NCBI GenBank assembly: GCA_036490515.1
Contig: DASXDU010000038.1
Location: 248,001-312,000 of the forward strand
Direction: 5' to 3'
Length of the DNA stretch: 64,000 nt
From: Palsa-1150 sp036490515
GTDB lineage: Bacteria; Myxococcota_A; Polyangia; Polyangiales; Polyangiaceae
In this document: positions 36,212-44,057 of the stretch, piece after piece
How positions within the stretch are numbered: position 1 is the stretch's first letter
Layout: every line of letters starts with the position of its first letter
The notes under the pieces: generated by a model
What the model saw: only the letters and a program-made list of their open reading frames with translations
What the model was told of the DNA's origin: nothing
The model's database searches: none
Program-made: the position numbers and the translations under genes

Positions 36212-37188
36212 GGCACGTTTGCAGCGTCCAGCACGAGACGGCAGGCGCCGAAGAGGCCCGCGTCGTGCGGCATCTCCGCGCGGACGATCCGCGTCCTTCC
36301 CTCGACGGCCACGTATACGAAGCTTCGTCGGCGAAGCTCGTCGAAGAGTGCCGGGGAGAAAGCGTCCCAAGCGCATGACAGGCCCCCGCCCACGATGTAC
36401 GTGGGAAGGTCGAGTGCGTTGACCAGCCCCGCGAGCGCTATGCCCAGGGCGACGCCGACCTCCCGGAACACCTCGACCGCCGCCGGATCACCCGCGACCG
36501 CCAGTTCGTGCACGTGTCGAGCGGTGGTTTCGGGCTCGACGTCGTCCAAGGTGGCGATGCGGGAGGGCATACGCCCTTGCTCCACCGCTTCGCGCGCCAT
36601 CCGCCGCACGGCGGCCGCCGACGCATACCGCTCGAGGCACCCCCGAGCCCCGCAGGCACACAAGGGCCCGTCAGGTCGGAGCGTCATGTGACCAAGCTCC
36701 CCAGCCATTCCGTTAGCGCCCCGCCAGGGGCGGCCCGATCGGAGCACCGCTCCGCCAACACCCGTGCCCAGCGTGAGCATGCAGAGATCCTGGTCGCCGC
36801 GCCCGGCGCCTCTCCAGCGCTCCCCCACCGCGGCAAGATTGGCGTCGTTTTCGATCACGACGGCGGTGCCGAGCCGCCGCTCCAACTCCTCTCTCACCGG
36901 AACGTCGCGCCAGCCGGGAAGCGAAGGCGATACCCGCAGTACGCCCGCCCCGCTTTCCAGGATCCCCGGGACCCCCACGCCGATTCCACGCAGGGGACCC
37001 GCGCTCTCGAGCCGGAGCATGACAGAATGGACCGCATCGCAGAGGGACTGCAGCACGTCGCGACTCGACCGGTCCGACGCGTCCGTAGGCCTGACGTGCT
37101 TCTCGAGCAGCACCCCGTCGTCTCGCATCGCGGCGACGCGCAGGTTGGTCCCCCCGAGATCGACGCCGATCGCATAGCCCGCCGTCAT
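36208..37188 (-). CDS. ROK family sugar kinase (glucokinase-like)
   Basis: A 326-residue ROK kinase. It has the phosphate loop IGVDLGGTNLRVA near residues 7-19, catalytic VIENDANLAAVGER, LTLGTGVGGAVL, and the ROK zinc motif GHMTLRPDGPLCACGARGCLERYAS with His and three Cys intact. No N-terminal DNA-binding domain is present, so it is an enzyme rather than a repressor. It likely phosphorylates glucose or another hexose such as an N-acetylated sugar. The ATG is at 37188. It leads the operon with two ATP-grasp genes, 50 bases after the upstream methyltransferase-like gene. Confidence 0.88.
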   Translation of the reverse strand: MTAGYAIGVDLGGTNLRVAAMRDDGVLLEKHVRPTDASDRSSRDVLQSLCDAVHSVMLRLESAGPLRGIGVGVPGILESGAGVLRVSPSLPGWRDVPVREELERRLGTAVVIENDANLAAVGERWRGAGRGDQDLCMLTLGTGVGGAVLRSGRPWRGANGMAGELGHMTLRPDGPLCACGARGCLERYASAAAVRRMAREAVEQGRMPSRIATLDDVEPETTARHVHELAVAGDPAAVEVFREVGVALGIALAGLVNALDLPTYIVGGGLSCAWDAFSPALFDELRRRSFVYVAVEGRTRIVRAEMPHDAGLFGACRLVLDAANVP

Positions 37189-37238
37189 CGTCCGGCAGGC
37201 TACCACTACTGCCCGACCTCCCGCGCCCGCAAGCCCGA

Positions 37239-37769
37239 CTAGGCGGGACCCACGACCGCCACCAGAATATCCAGCCCCAGCTGGGGCCAGCCGCTGCGAT
37301 CGAACGACATCCGGTAGGCCGGGTTGATGGCCGAGATGGCCCGACGGACGCTCTCGACGTCGACGGAGTAGGTGGATCCGAAGCACCGCACGTCGTCGAT
37401 GAGCAGCGTGTGCGTCTTCACGGGGTGCTCCGCGAGGATCGCCAGCTCGAGCAGCACCGGACACGCCTCCGGCCCCAGCATGCTGTCACCGCCGCTGTAG
37501 TGGGCGTCCAGCCAGAAGGTCGCGGGCTCCGTCACGTCCGCGATGACGTCGCGCAGGACCTCTCCCGACGAACCGAGCCACAGCTTCACCTCCGGTCTGC
37601 GTGCGAAGCGCGTTCGGGCTTGCTGGTGCAGCGCAGGGGACAGCTCGATGCTGCGGACCTCCCGAAAGCCGGCGTCGAGGGCCGCCTGGATCCCGTCGCC
37701 GTGCCACGTACCGGTCTCGACGAAGAGTGAGTTGGGGTAGGGTCGGAAGTTGTCGGCAGTGGCGGGCAT
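37239..37769 (-). CDS. Class I methyltransferase-like protein
   Basis: A 176-residue protein with a Rossmann-type start (LFVETGTWHGDGIQAALDAG), SIELSPALHQQARTRF, TFWLDAHYSGGDSML and TLLIDDVRCFGS. This order is shared by a small group of SAM-dependent methyltransferase-like proteins found in glycan clusters. Motif I (ETGTWHG) is recognisable but not the canonical GxGxG. The protein is short for a full methyltransferase. It follows a lipoprotein gene by 6 bases and precedes the ROK kinase gene by 50. Confidence 0.65.
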   Translation of the reverse strand: MPATADNFRPYPNSLFVETGTWHGDGIQAALDAGFREVRSIELSPALHQQARTRFARRPEVKLWLGSSGEVLRDVIADVTEPATFWLDAHYSGGDSMLGPEACPVLLELAILAEHPVKTHTLLIDDVRCFGSTYSVDVESVRRAISAINPAYRMSFDRSGWPQLGLDILVAVVGPA

Positions 37770-37775
37770 CTGGTT

Positions 37776-38210
37776 TCAGAGGCAGCTGGAGAACGTCGCG
37801 TTCGCGGTCACCGTTCCGCCGTTGGGCAGGACGCACACCGCAGAGACCGAACCGTCGATCTCCTGGTCGTTGATCTCGTTCTTGTCGTAGTCGGTAACGA
37901 TCGTGCCGTTGTAGTGCGCGTCGACCTCGAGCGTCTGGCACTGCTGCGCGAAGAGCTGGAACGGCGCTCCGCCCGAGGGGTTCGGGAGCTCGATCGAGTT
38001 CCCGGCGACAGGGTCGGTCGACACGGCGATGACGGCCGTTCCGTGGTTCAAGAGCGTGATGCCGTTGACCTTTTCGCACCCGTCAACGCTCTGGGTCCAG
38101 GTCCCCAACGTCGGGTTCCCCTGAACGGAAACCGTGCCGTTTGCACTCGGGCTGGCCCACCCGCAGGCGCTCAGGAGCAGTTCGACGCCGAGGAGGACAG
38201 CCAACCGCAC
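37776..38210 (-). CDS. Small lipoprotein
   Basis: A 144-residue protein with a very short signal and lipobox LSAC (Cys16). The mature part is strand-rich with Gly/Thr/Asn, as in a small beta-sandwich: TVSVQGNPTLGTWTQS, FQLFAQQCQTLEVDAHYNGT, SVSAVCVLPNGGTV. No family is recognised. It is the first gene in its direction, ahead of the methyltransferase-like gene by 6 bases; co-transcription with a cytosolic enzyme operon is unexplained. Confidence 0.6.
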   Translation of the reverse strand: MRLAVLLGVELLLSACGWASPSANGTVSVQGNPTLGTWTQSVDGCEKVNGITLLNHGTAVIAVSTDPVAGNSIELPNPSGGAPFQLFAQQCQTLEVDAHYNGTIVTDYDKNEINDQEIDGSVSAVCVLPNGGTVTANATFSSCL

Positions 38211-38323
38211 CTCTTCGATCTAACCCCGACGGGCGCCGAAGCAAGGCCGCGGAGCAGTATGCCGCGGTGCTAGCGTGGCGCGGTGTGCGTCCCGGCGCGC
38301 CGCGCCGGGCCAGGTTCTCGGCA

Positions 38324-38971
38324 ATGGTCGAACCAACTCCCATCCCGCGCGTGTTTCACCGCGTCTGGTTCGGCGGGCCCATGCCTGCCGAGCTCGAGGC
38401 CTACGGGGAGACGTTTCGCCGCCATCATCCCGACTGGACGTTCCGAGTATGGAGCGAGCGCAACCTGCCGCCGCTCCGCAACCAAAGGCTCTTCGAACGG
38501 GCTTCGTCGTACGCCCAGAAGGCGGACATCGCGCGTCTGGAGATCCTGCACCGGTTCGGTGGCGTCTACGTCGACGCGGACGTGGAGTGCCTCCGGCCCT
38601 TCGACGGGGGCCTACTCCAGAGCGTGACTTGCTTCTGCGCCGAGGAGTCGCCGCGCTACTACTGCACCGCCATCCTCGGCTCCGTTCCGGGTCACCCGCT
38701 CATCGACGCCGTCATCCGGGCGATGCCCGTCGCCGTCGCGGCCGCGCCGGGCGCGGGGCCCGTGGTGCAGACCGGCCCGGTCCTCTTCACCCGCGTCCTC
38801 CACGATCGCCAGGAGCGTGGGCTCGACGACGTCGTCGTTTTCCCTTCCGCCCTCTTCTACCCGTACCACTGGAGCGAGCCTCACAAGCGCCGCGGACCCT
38901 TCCCGCACGCGTACGCGGTGCACCACTGGGCGGGCAGCTGGAAGCAGCAGCTGGGCAAGCCCCTCGCTTGA
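38324..38971 (+). CDS. GT32-type glycosyltransferase (OCH1/TcdB-like DXD)
   Basis: A 215-residue protein of the Gly_transf_sug (DXD) type. It has IPRVFHRVWFGGPMPAELEA at the start, HHPDWTFRVWSERNLPPLRN, then KADIARLEILHRFGGVYVDA running into the acid motif DADVECLRP. The C-terminal end HHWAGSWKQQ has the His/Trp typical of the family. It likely transfers a hexose from a nucleotide sugar to a surface glycan. It is divergent from the lipoprotein gene with 113 bases between starts, and the next glycosyltransferase starts 57 bases downstream. Confidence 0.85.
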   Translation: MVEPTPIPRVFHRVWFGGPMPAELEAYGETFRRHHPDWTFRVWSERNLPPLRNQRLFERASSYAQKADIARLEILHRFGGVYVDADVECLRPFDGGLLQSVTCFCAEESPRYYCTAILGSVPGHPLIDAVIRAMPVAVAAAPGAGPVVQTGPVLFTRVLHDRQERGLDDVVVFPSALFYPYHWSEPHKRRGPFPHAYAVHHWAGSWKQQLGKPLA

Positions 38972-39028
38972 AGCGGCTGCACCGGATTTCCCACAGACTC
39001 GCGACGAGTGATGGTACCAGAGTAGCCG

Positions 39029-39766
39029 ATGCACCTCACGGTCACCTCGACGGCGGCCAGGGTGAACGGCGGCGTCGTGGCCCGCTGCGCCGGGGCAGCC
39101 ATCGCGCAGACGTTCACCGAGTGGCACCACGTCTACCTCCTCGCAGACGCCAGCGAGGCGGACCTGGCGCGCCTGGGGCACCCCGGCGAACCGAGACTGT
39201 TCCTACGCCCCGGGACCCGTCTGATGCTCCCCGAGCTCGCCCATCTGTGGAGCATCTGGCGTTCTCTCCCCGACGACGAGGTCGTCGTCTGGCTCGACGG
39301 TCGGAACTTCTTCGCGACGCAGCATGCGCTCTCCATCGTGGCGCGTGCCCATGAGGCGGGGGCGCTTGCGACCTACGGCCAGTTCATGTGGGAGGACGGG
39401 ACCATCGGTTTTGCAGCACCGGTCGAGTCCGAGCCGCGCCGAGCCCCGTGGACGGCCACGCACCTGATGACCTTCCGCGCCGGACTGGTGAAGCGCCTCG
39501 GCGAGGACGACCTCAAGATGCCGGATGGGCGCTGGTCCTTCGCGCCCGATCAAGCGGTGATGCTTCCCGTCCTGGAGATGGCGGGCGAGCGCGCGCACTT
39601 CCTCCCCAACATCCTCTGCGTTTGCTCCGCCCTGGGCGCCGACGCGGAGAACGCCCGGCGGGGTCCCGAGTACGTGGAGCGTCATCCCGAAGAGGTCCGC
39701 CGCATCCGCTCGCGCCGCGGCTACGCCGCACTCTCCGACGAAGAGTGCTCCCGCATGACTGGGTAG
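39029..39766 (+). CDS. GT2-like glycosyltransferase with degenerate acid motif
   Basis: A 245-residue protein clearly paralogous to the one at 46369-47136. They share ATYGQFMW, GFAAPV, ATHLxTFRAGLVKR, DLKxPDG and FxPNIL. In the paralog the metal site reads WVDGDDYLAT; here it is WLDGRNFFAT, so Asp-Gly-Asp-Asp has become Asp90-Gly-Arg92-Asn93. Loss of this motif usually kills donor binding in GT-A enzymes. The open frame is intact, so it may be a decayed, regulatory or re-purposed copy. It is convergent with the FkbM methyltransferase gene. Confidence 0.7.
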   Translation: MHLTVTSTAARVNGGVVARCAGAAIAQTFTEWHHVYLLADASEADLARLGHPGEPRLFLRPGTRLMLPELAHLWSIWRSLPDDEVVVWLDGRNFFATQHALSIVARAHEAGALATYGQFMWEDGTIGFAAPVESEPRRAPWTATHLMTFRAGLVKRLGEDDLKMPDGRWSFAPDQAVMLPVLEMAGERAHFLPNILCVCSALGADAENARRGPEYVERHPEEVRRIRSRRGYAALSDEECSRMTG

Positions 39767-39768
39767 AA

Positions 39769-40398
39769 TCACCCCTGCCGCACGTAGATGGCCTCGCCCC
39801 ACGCCCCCTCGGCCCCGCACCACTCCGTGAGCGCGCGCTTGAACCCGCGCTGTCCGAGAAACGCATCGAGGTCGCCCACGCGGGCACAGCCCTCGTAGAG
39901 CTCCTCCTTGTTGATCTCGGCGCTCACGGCGTAAACCGAGTTCAATGCTCGTTCTGCGCCCTTGAACACTTCGAGTTCGTAGCCCTGGACGTCGATCGCG
40001 ATGAAGTCGCACGTCTCGTCCGGGCCCATCCAGTCGTCGAGGCGCATGACGGTTACACGCTCGCGCAAATGGAACACGATCTGCGGGTAGAGCCTCTTGT
40101 GCTCCTTCGCCGGCAGCAGCGAGCTCGATTGCCCTCCGTTCACCGTCTCGACATGCATGAACGTCGAGCCGTTGTATGGGCCCAGCGCGGTGTGCACGAG
40201 CGTCACGCCTGCCCGGCCTCCGTGGCGCTTGTGCATCTCCAGGAAGCTCGGAAGGGACGGTTCGAAGAACGTGACGGTATCGACCCCGTTGGCAAAATAG
40301 TCGTCACACTCCTCGCCGAAATGCCCGCCGATGTGCACGACCTTCGTCATGCGCGGAAGGTTGAATCGAGCGGGCAAAGTTCCCAGAGGAACGATCAT
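39769..40398 (-). CDS. FkbM family methyltransferase
   Basis: A 209-residue FkbM-type methyltransferase with VVHIGGHFGEECDDYFANG as SAM motif, TFFEPSLPSFLEM, NGGQSSSLL (the family's SxSL segment), and CDFIAIDVQGYELEVFKGAE, the classical acidic motif. The end EWCGAEGAWGEAIYVRQ matches family members that modify sugars. I chose the ATG at 40398 since AGGAG lies 6 bases upstream; an internal ATG at 40350 is less likely. Its stop lies 2 bases after that of the convergent glycosyltransferase, and its start is divergent from the interrupted NodZ-like gene. Confidence 0.82.
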   Translation of the reverse strand: MIVPLGTLPARFNLPRMTKVVHIGGHFGEECDDYFANGVDTVTFFEPSLPSFLEMHKRHGGRAGVTLVHTALGPYNGSTFMHVETVNGGQSSSLLPAKEHKRLYPQIVFHLRERVTVMRLDDWMGPDETCDFIAIDVQGYELEVFKGAERALNSVYAVSAEINKEELYEGCARVGDLDAFLGQRGFKRALTEWCGAEGAWGEAIYVRQG

Positions 40399-40535
40399 CC
40401 AGTGCTCCTGCTTGGGGCCATCCCTACCAGTTTCTCTGGCGCGGCGCATCCGCCCGTCTGGGCGCCCACGGCTCGCTTCCATCGAGAGCGCGGACGAGGC
40501 ATCCTCCCCACGGAGGTGCGACCCTCCGAGTGCCC

Positions 40536-42071
40536 ATGACGGAGCCATTCAACGCGGTCGGCGGTCTCGCGAACCGGCTGCGCGCCATCTTCAGCCGCTA
40601 CGAACCGGGCATGCGAGTCGTGTGGACGCGGACCTGGGACATAGCGTTCGCTCACTTCCTCGAGGTCTTCGAGCCCATCGACGGCCTCACCTTCGTCGAC
40701 CACCCCGGCGGGCGGCTCGACGATAGCTTCGCCCCCGCCGCGCCGGGCGACGACTGGCATCGGCACTACGCCCTGCTGCGGCCCGCCCCATCCCTCCGAT
40801 CGAGGATCGCCCAGACCTAGCGCGCGCTGATCCAGCACGCGGGGGACGGTAACTATGCGGCCATTCACGTGCGCCGGTCCGACCACGTGAAGCTCGCGCA
40901 GATGCTCGGTCGCTTCACCACGGACGGGGAGTTCATCGCCTGGGCTCACGAGCAGCTAGGGCCGGTGTTCCTGGCGACGTGCAACGCCGAGACGAGGCAA
41001 GTGTTTCGAGCCGCGCTCGGCCAGCGCCTGTTCTGGCAAGGAGCGATGAAGCCGTCGACCGCCACGCAGCACGAATCGCGCAGGTACAACGCGCTGGCCG
41101 ACGCGGTCGTCGACCTCTTCGTGTGCGTAGGGGCCCGCGCGTTCATGGGTAGCGCCCACTCGTCGTTCTCCGACCTTGCAATGCACATCCAGGCGGTGAG
41201 TGGGGCTCACCCGTCCTGGCCAGAACCCCGGGTGGGCAAGGCGGAGACCCCCAAGAAACCTGCCGTGCTCGACCGGCCGCCACCTTCACGGCCGTCGATC
41301 CTGGCTCGGAACATCACGTCGTCCGTGACGTGGTCGGCAGGGAGCGCGGGTTCGTTCGTCGCCACGGAAGACGGCGGGTTGACGCTGTCGATTTCCGCGA
41401 CCACGCCGCGGAAGAAGACGGCGGCGCCGACGGCACCAATGACGGCCCCTGCTGGACGAGCGCAGCCGACAGCGGTGAAAGCGGCGCCGCTCGGATGGAG
41501 GAACATCCCGGGCTGGTTCGACTTCGACGACATCTATCAACAGGCGGTCGACGAGGCGCAGGACGGGGCGACGTTCGTCGAGGTCGGAACGGCCCTCGGG
41601 CGAAGCCTCGCGTTCCTCGTGCAAGCCATCCAGCGGAGTGGAAAGAAGATCCGGGTCTACGCGGTCGATCACTGGCCAGAGACGCTTCCGGAAGGATGGG
41701 GGTGGGAGAACTATCCCCTGGTCAAGTCCCTGTGCGCGGAAGGAGAGGGGCCCGCGGTCGCCTTCCGCAAGCTCATGGCGCAGCACTGCCCGGGTTGGGA
41801 GGAGCACGTCGCCCTGCTGGTGGGAACGAGCGAGGAAGGAGCCCGCCGGTTCGCCGATCTCGACGTGAAGGCAGATCTCGTCTTCATCGACGCGGACCAC
41901 AGCTACGCCATGGTGAAGCGGGACATCGAGGTATGGCGTCCGCATGTGAAGCCCGGCGCGGTCCTGGCCGGACACGATCACGCTGCGAACTTCCCGGGGG
42001 TCGTGCAGGCGGTGTCGGAAGCGTTCCCCGACCGCGCCGTCCGTCGAACGAGCTGGTGGGTGCGTCTGTAG
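40536..42071 (+). pseudogene. NodZ/fucosyltransferase-like - methyltransferase fusion, interrupted by an in-frame TAG
   Basis: One continuous frame with a single TAG at 40818-40820. Before it: NAVGGLANRLRAIFSRYEPG, VVWTRTWDIAFAHFLEVFEP and HRHYALLRPAPSLRSRI. After it the same fold continues with AAIHVRRSDHVKLAQMLGRF and GSAHSSFSDLA. The intact paralog at 45653-46372 reads straight through this point. Past a Pro/Ala linker (about 41220-41490) comes a class I methyltransferase with TFVEVGTALGRSLAFL and LVFIDADHSYAMVKRDI, absent from the paralog. The glycosyltransferase half is likely dead. The methyltransferase could still be made from an internal start such as the ATG near 41430. A sequencing error or readthrough is possible. 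Confidence 0.7.
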
Positions 42072-42094
42072 GCTACCCCGAAGCAACCGTCGAT

Positions 42095-42718
42095 TCAGCC
42101 AGGGAGAGCACGCTCACCCGTATCGACGTCCGCCACCCGCTTCGCGTCGCCGGCCGCGATCCTCTTCACCCACGTCGTTCCGCGCACTTCGTAGTCGTCT
42201 CCGAACCACTTCCGGCAGGCCTTCTCGACGCCAGGATAGTTCGGCTCGTGATCGTCGCCGGCGAGGATGCCGCCCGCTTTCACGGCTGGAAGCCATGCCC
42301 GGATGTCGGCATCGACGCTGTCGTAATCGTGCGCGGCATCGATGAGGACCAGGTCGCACGACCCGGGCGCAAAGACCTGCGCCCCGCGGTGGCTGTCGAG
42401 GCGCAAAACGCGGACAATCTCGAGCTCTTCACGCGCGTACGTCCTCATCATCTCGAGGAACAGCGTGAAATCCCCCGGGCATGGCCTCGCGCCCAGGAAG
42501 TGCTGCTGCTCCCCGTTCCGCGCGACTCCTGCCCACGGATCGACGGCCCAGACTTCGATGGGCTTGCGCGCCTCGAGGACCCTGCGGGCCAGGAAGGCGA
42601 TGGAGTGTCCGAGTGCGACGCCGACCTCGACGGCCACCGCCCCCGGCGGCGCCGTCCGCACGAATTCGTCGTAGAGAGGGAGAAAGCCGCTGTGACCCGG
42701 GATGTTGTCCCACGACAT
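42095..42718 (-). CDS. Class I SAM-dependent methyltransferase (Methyltransf_24-like)
   Basis: A 207-residue protein related to the C-terminal half of the interrupted fusion beside it. It has VAVEVGVALGHSIAFLARRV as motif I, EVWAVDPWAGV, LVLIDAAHDYDSVDADIRAW and GGILAGDDHEPNYPGVEKAC. Enzymes of this group methylate hydroxyls on sugars or small molecules, often with a bound metal (the D-x-x-H pattern fits). The ATG is at 42718. It is convergent with the interrupted gene and follows the PrmC-like gene by 55 bases on the same strand. Confidence 0.8.
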   Translation of the reverse strand: MSWDNIPGHSGFLPLYDEFVRTAPPGAVAVEVGVALGHSIAFLARRVLEARKPIEVWAVDPWAGVARNGEQQHFLGARPCPGDFTLFLEMMRTYAREELEIVRVLRLDSHRGAQVFAPGSCDLVLIDAAHDYDSVDADIRAWLPAVKAGGILAGDDHEPNYPGVEKACRKWFGDDYEVRGTTWVKRIAAGDAKRVADVDTGERALPG

Positions 42719-42773
42719 GCCGAGGGAAGGTACCTGCCCGAGGTCCCGGGCGCTATCCGAGCGTGCCCCTGGC

Positions 42774-43994
42774 TCACCGAGAGAGGGGCGCGGGGCCCGG
42801 TGCGGTCGTACGGTCCCCTTGCGCGAAGAGCACGTCCAAGGTGTCGCGCGACGCGGGGGCGTCCACCAGCTTGTCGAGCGGCACGGACGACGTCCAACCC
42901 ACGAGACCTGGTCGGTAGCGCACGGCGGTGTACGAATGGATGATCTGCCGGATCTTCCCCCGCTCGAAATGCTCCCGAAAGCGCATGACGTCGCGGTCGC
43001 GCTCCTCGCCGCCGTTCGGATGGTGGAGCGCACCGTACAAGCGGGACTGGTCGGCAGGGCCCCCTCCGGCCGCGAAGAGCAGGAGCAACGTGAGATCCGG
43101 CGAAGGCCCGAGCCTCGCGCGCAGGCGCTCCAGTAGCGGCGGCTCACCCTCGACGATCGGCCAGTTGACGGCCATGAGCGCCAGCCCGCCAGGCGCGAGG
43201 TGACTCGCGGTCTCGCTCAGGGTTTGCAGCGGTACCTCGTCCCCGCGTGGACCACCGAAGAGAAACAGCGCCGCGGGCAGGTCCGGGGGTTTGGGCACGA
43301 AGGGCGGTTGCGATGCGATCACGTCGAAGGACTCGCCGGCGACGGGGGACAGGAGGTCGCCCGTCCGAAGCTCGACGTTGTCGACGTCGTTCAACCACGT
43401 GTTGATGCGAGCCAGCGCGATCGCCCTCGGGCTGACGTCGGTAGCGACCACGCGCTCGCACGTGGGCGCCATGGCCAGCGCAAGCGTCCCGGCTCCGCAC
43501 CCCAGGTCGAGGCCCCGTCGAACGGGCACGATGGGACACGCGAATCGCGCGAGGGTCACGCTGGCGGCGCTCGGGCCCATGACGGTGTCCCCGCCCGCCG
43601 CCAGGTCATCGGAAAGAACGAACGTAGCCGCCCCGACGGCCGGCATTCGCATCGCGAAAGCGGACACGATGTCCCCCGCTTCCGTCCGTCGCAGTAGCCC
43701 GATCTCGAGCAAGCGCTCGAGGGGCAGCTCGTCGCCCAGCGCGGCCCGAGCATCGGCCGGGGGGACGGGGTCCCAGAACATGAACATTCGCATCGCGTGG
43801 GACCACAGGGTGCGCTCGCGCCGCAGGTGCCAACGCACCACCGGATCCCGAAGCGGGTCGGGGCTCGTACAAGCGATGGTCCAGAACGGGCTGACGGTGT
43901 CGACGTTCATGCCGATGGCGCGTAGACGTCGCCCCAGCGCGAGCCACCCCCCGCGCGGCAGCGACGACAGGGGGCGGACTTCCGGGAGCCGCAT
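42774..43994 (-). CDS. PrmC-like methyltransferase (stand-alone copy)
   Basis: A 406-residue protein homologous to the N-terminal halves of the two DUF707 fusions. It has the helical N-domain (GGWLALGRRLRAIGMNVDTV), MRMFMFWDPVPPADARAAL, LDLGCGAGTLALAMAP, VVATDVSPRAIALARIN and SQPPFVPKP. It stops where the fusions continue into helical repeats and DUF707. The SQPPF motif replaces the NPPY that HemK/PrmC enzymes use to methylate glutamine amides, so the substrate may differ. It is divergent from the MidA-like gene, with 63 bases between starts. Confidence 0.78.
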   Translation of the reverse strand: MRLPEVRPLSSLPRGGWLALGRRLRAIGMNVDTVSPFWTIACTSPDPLRDPVVRWHLRRERTLWSHAMRMFMFWDPVPPADARAALGDELPLERLLEIGLLRRTEAGDIVSAFAMRMPAVGAATFVLSDDLAAGGDTVMGPSAASVTLARFACPIVPVRRGLDLGCGAGTLALAMAPTCERVVATDVSPRAIALARINTWLNDVDNVELRTGDLLSPVAGESFDVIASQPPFVPKPPDLPAALFLFGGPRGDEVPLQTLSETASHLAPGGLALMAVNWPIVEGEPPLLERLRARLGPSPDLTLLLLFAAGGGPADQSRLYGALHHPNGGEERDRDVMRFREHFERGKIRQIIHSYTAVRYRPGLVGWTSSVPLDKLVDAPASRDTLDVLFAQGDRTTAPGPAPLSR

Positions 43995-44057
43995 TTCGCG
44001 ACACGGTAGCCCGCTCCTCGCACGCCGACCAGAGCGTGCCTTACACTGGACGGGCCC

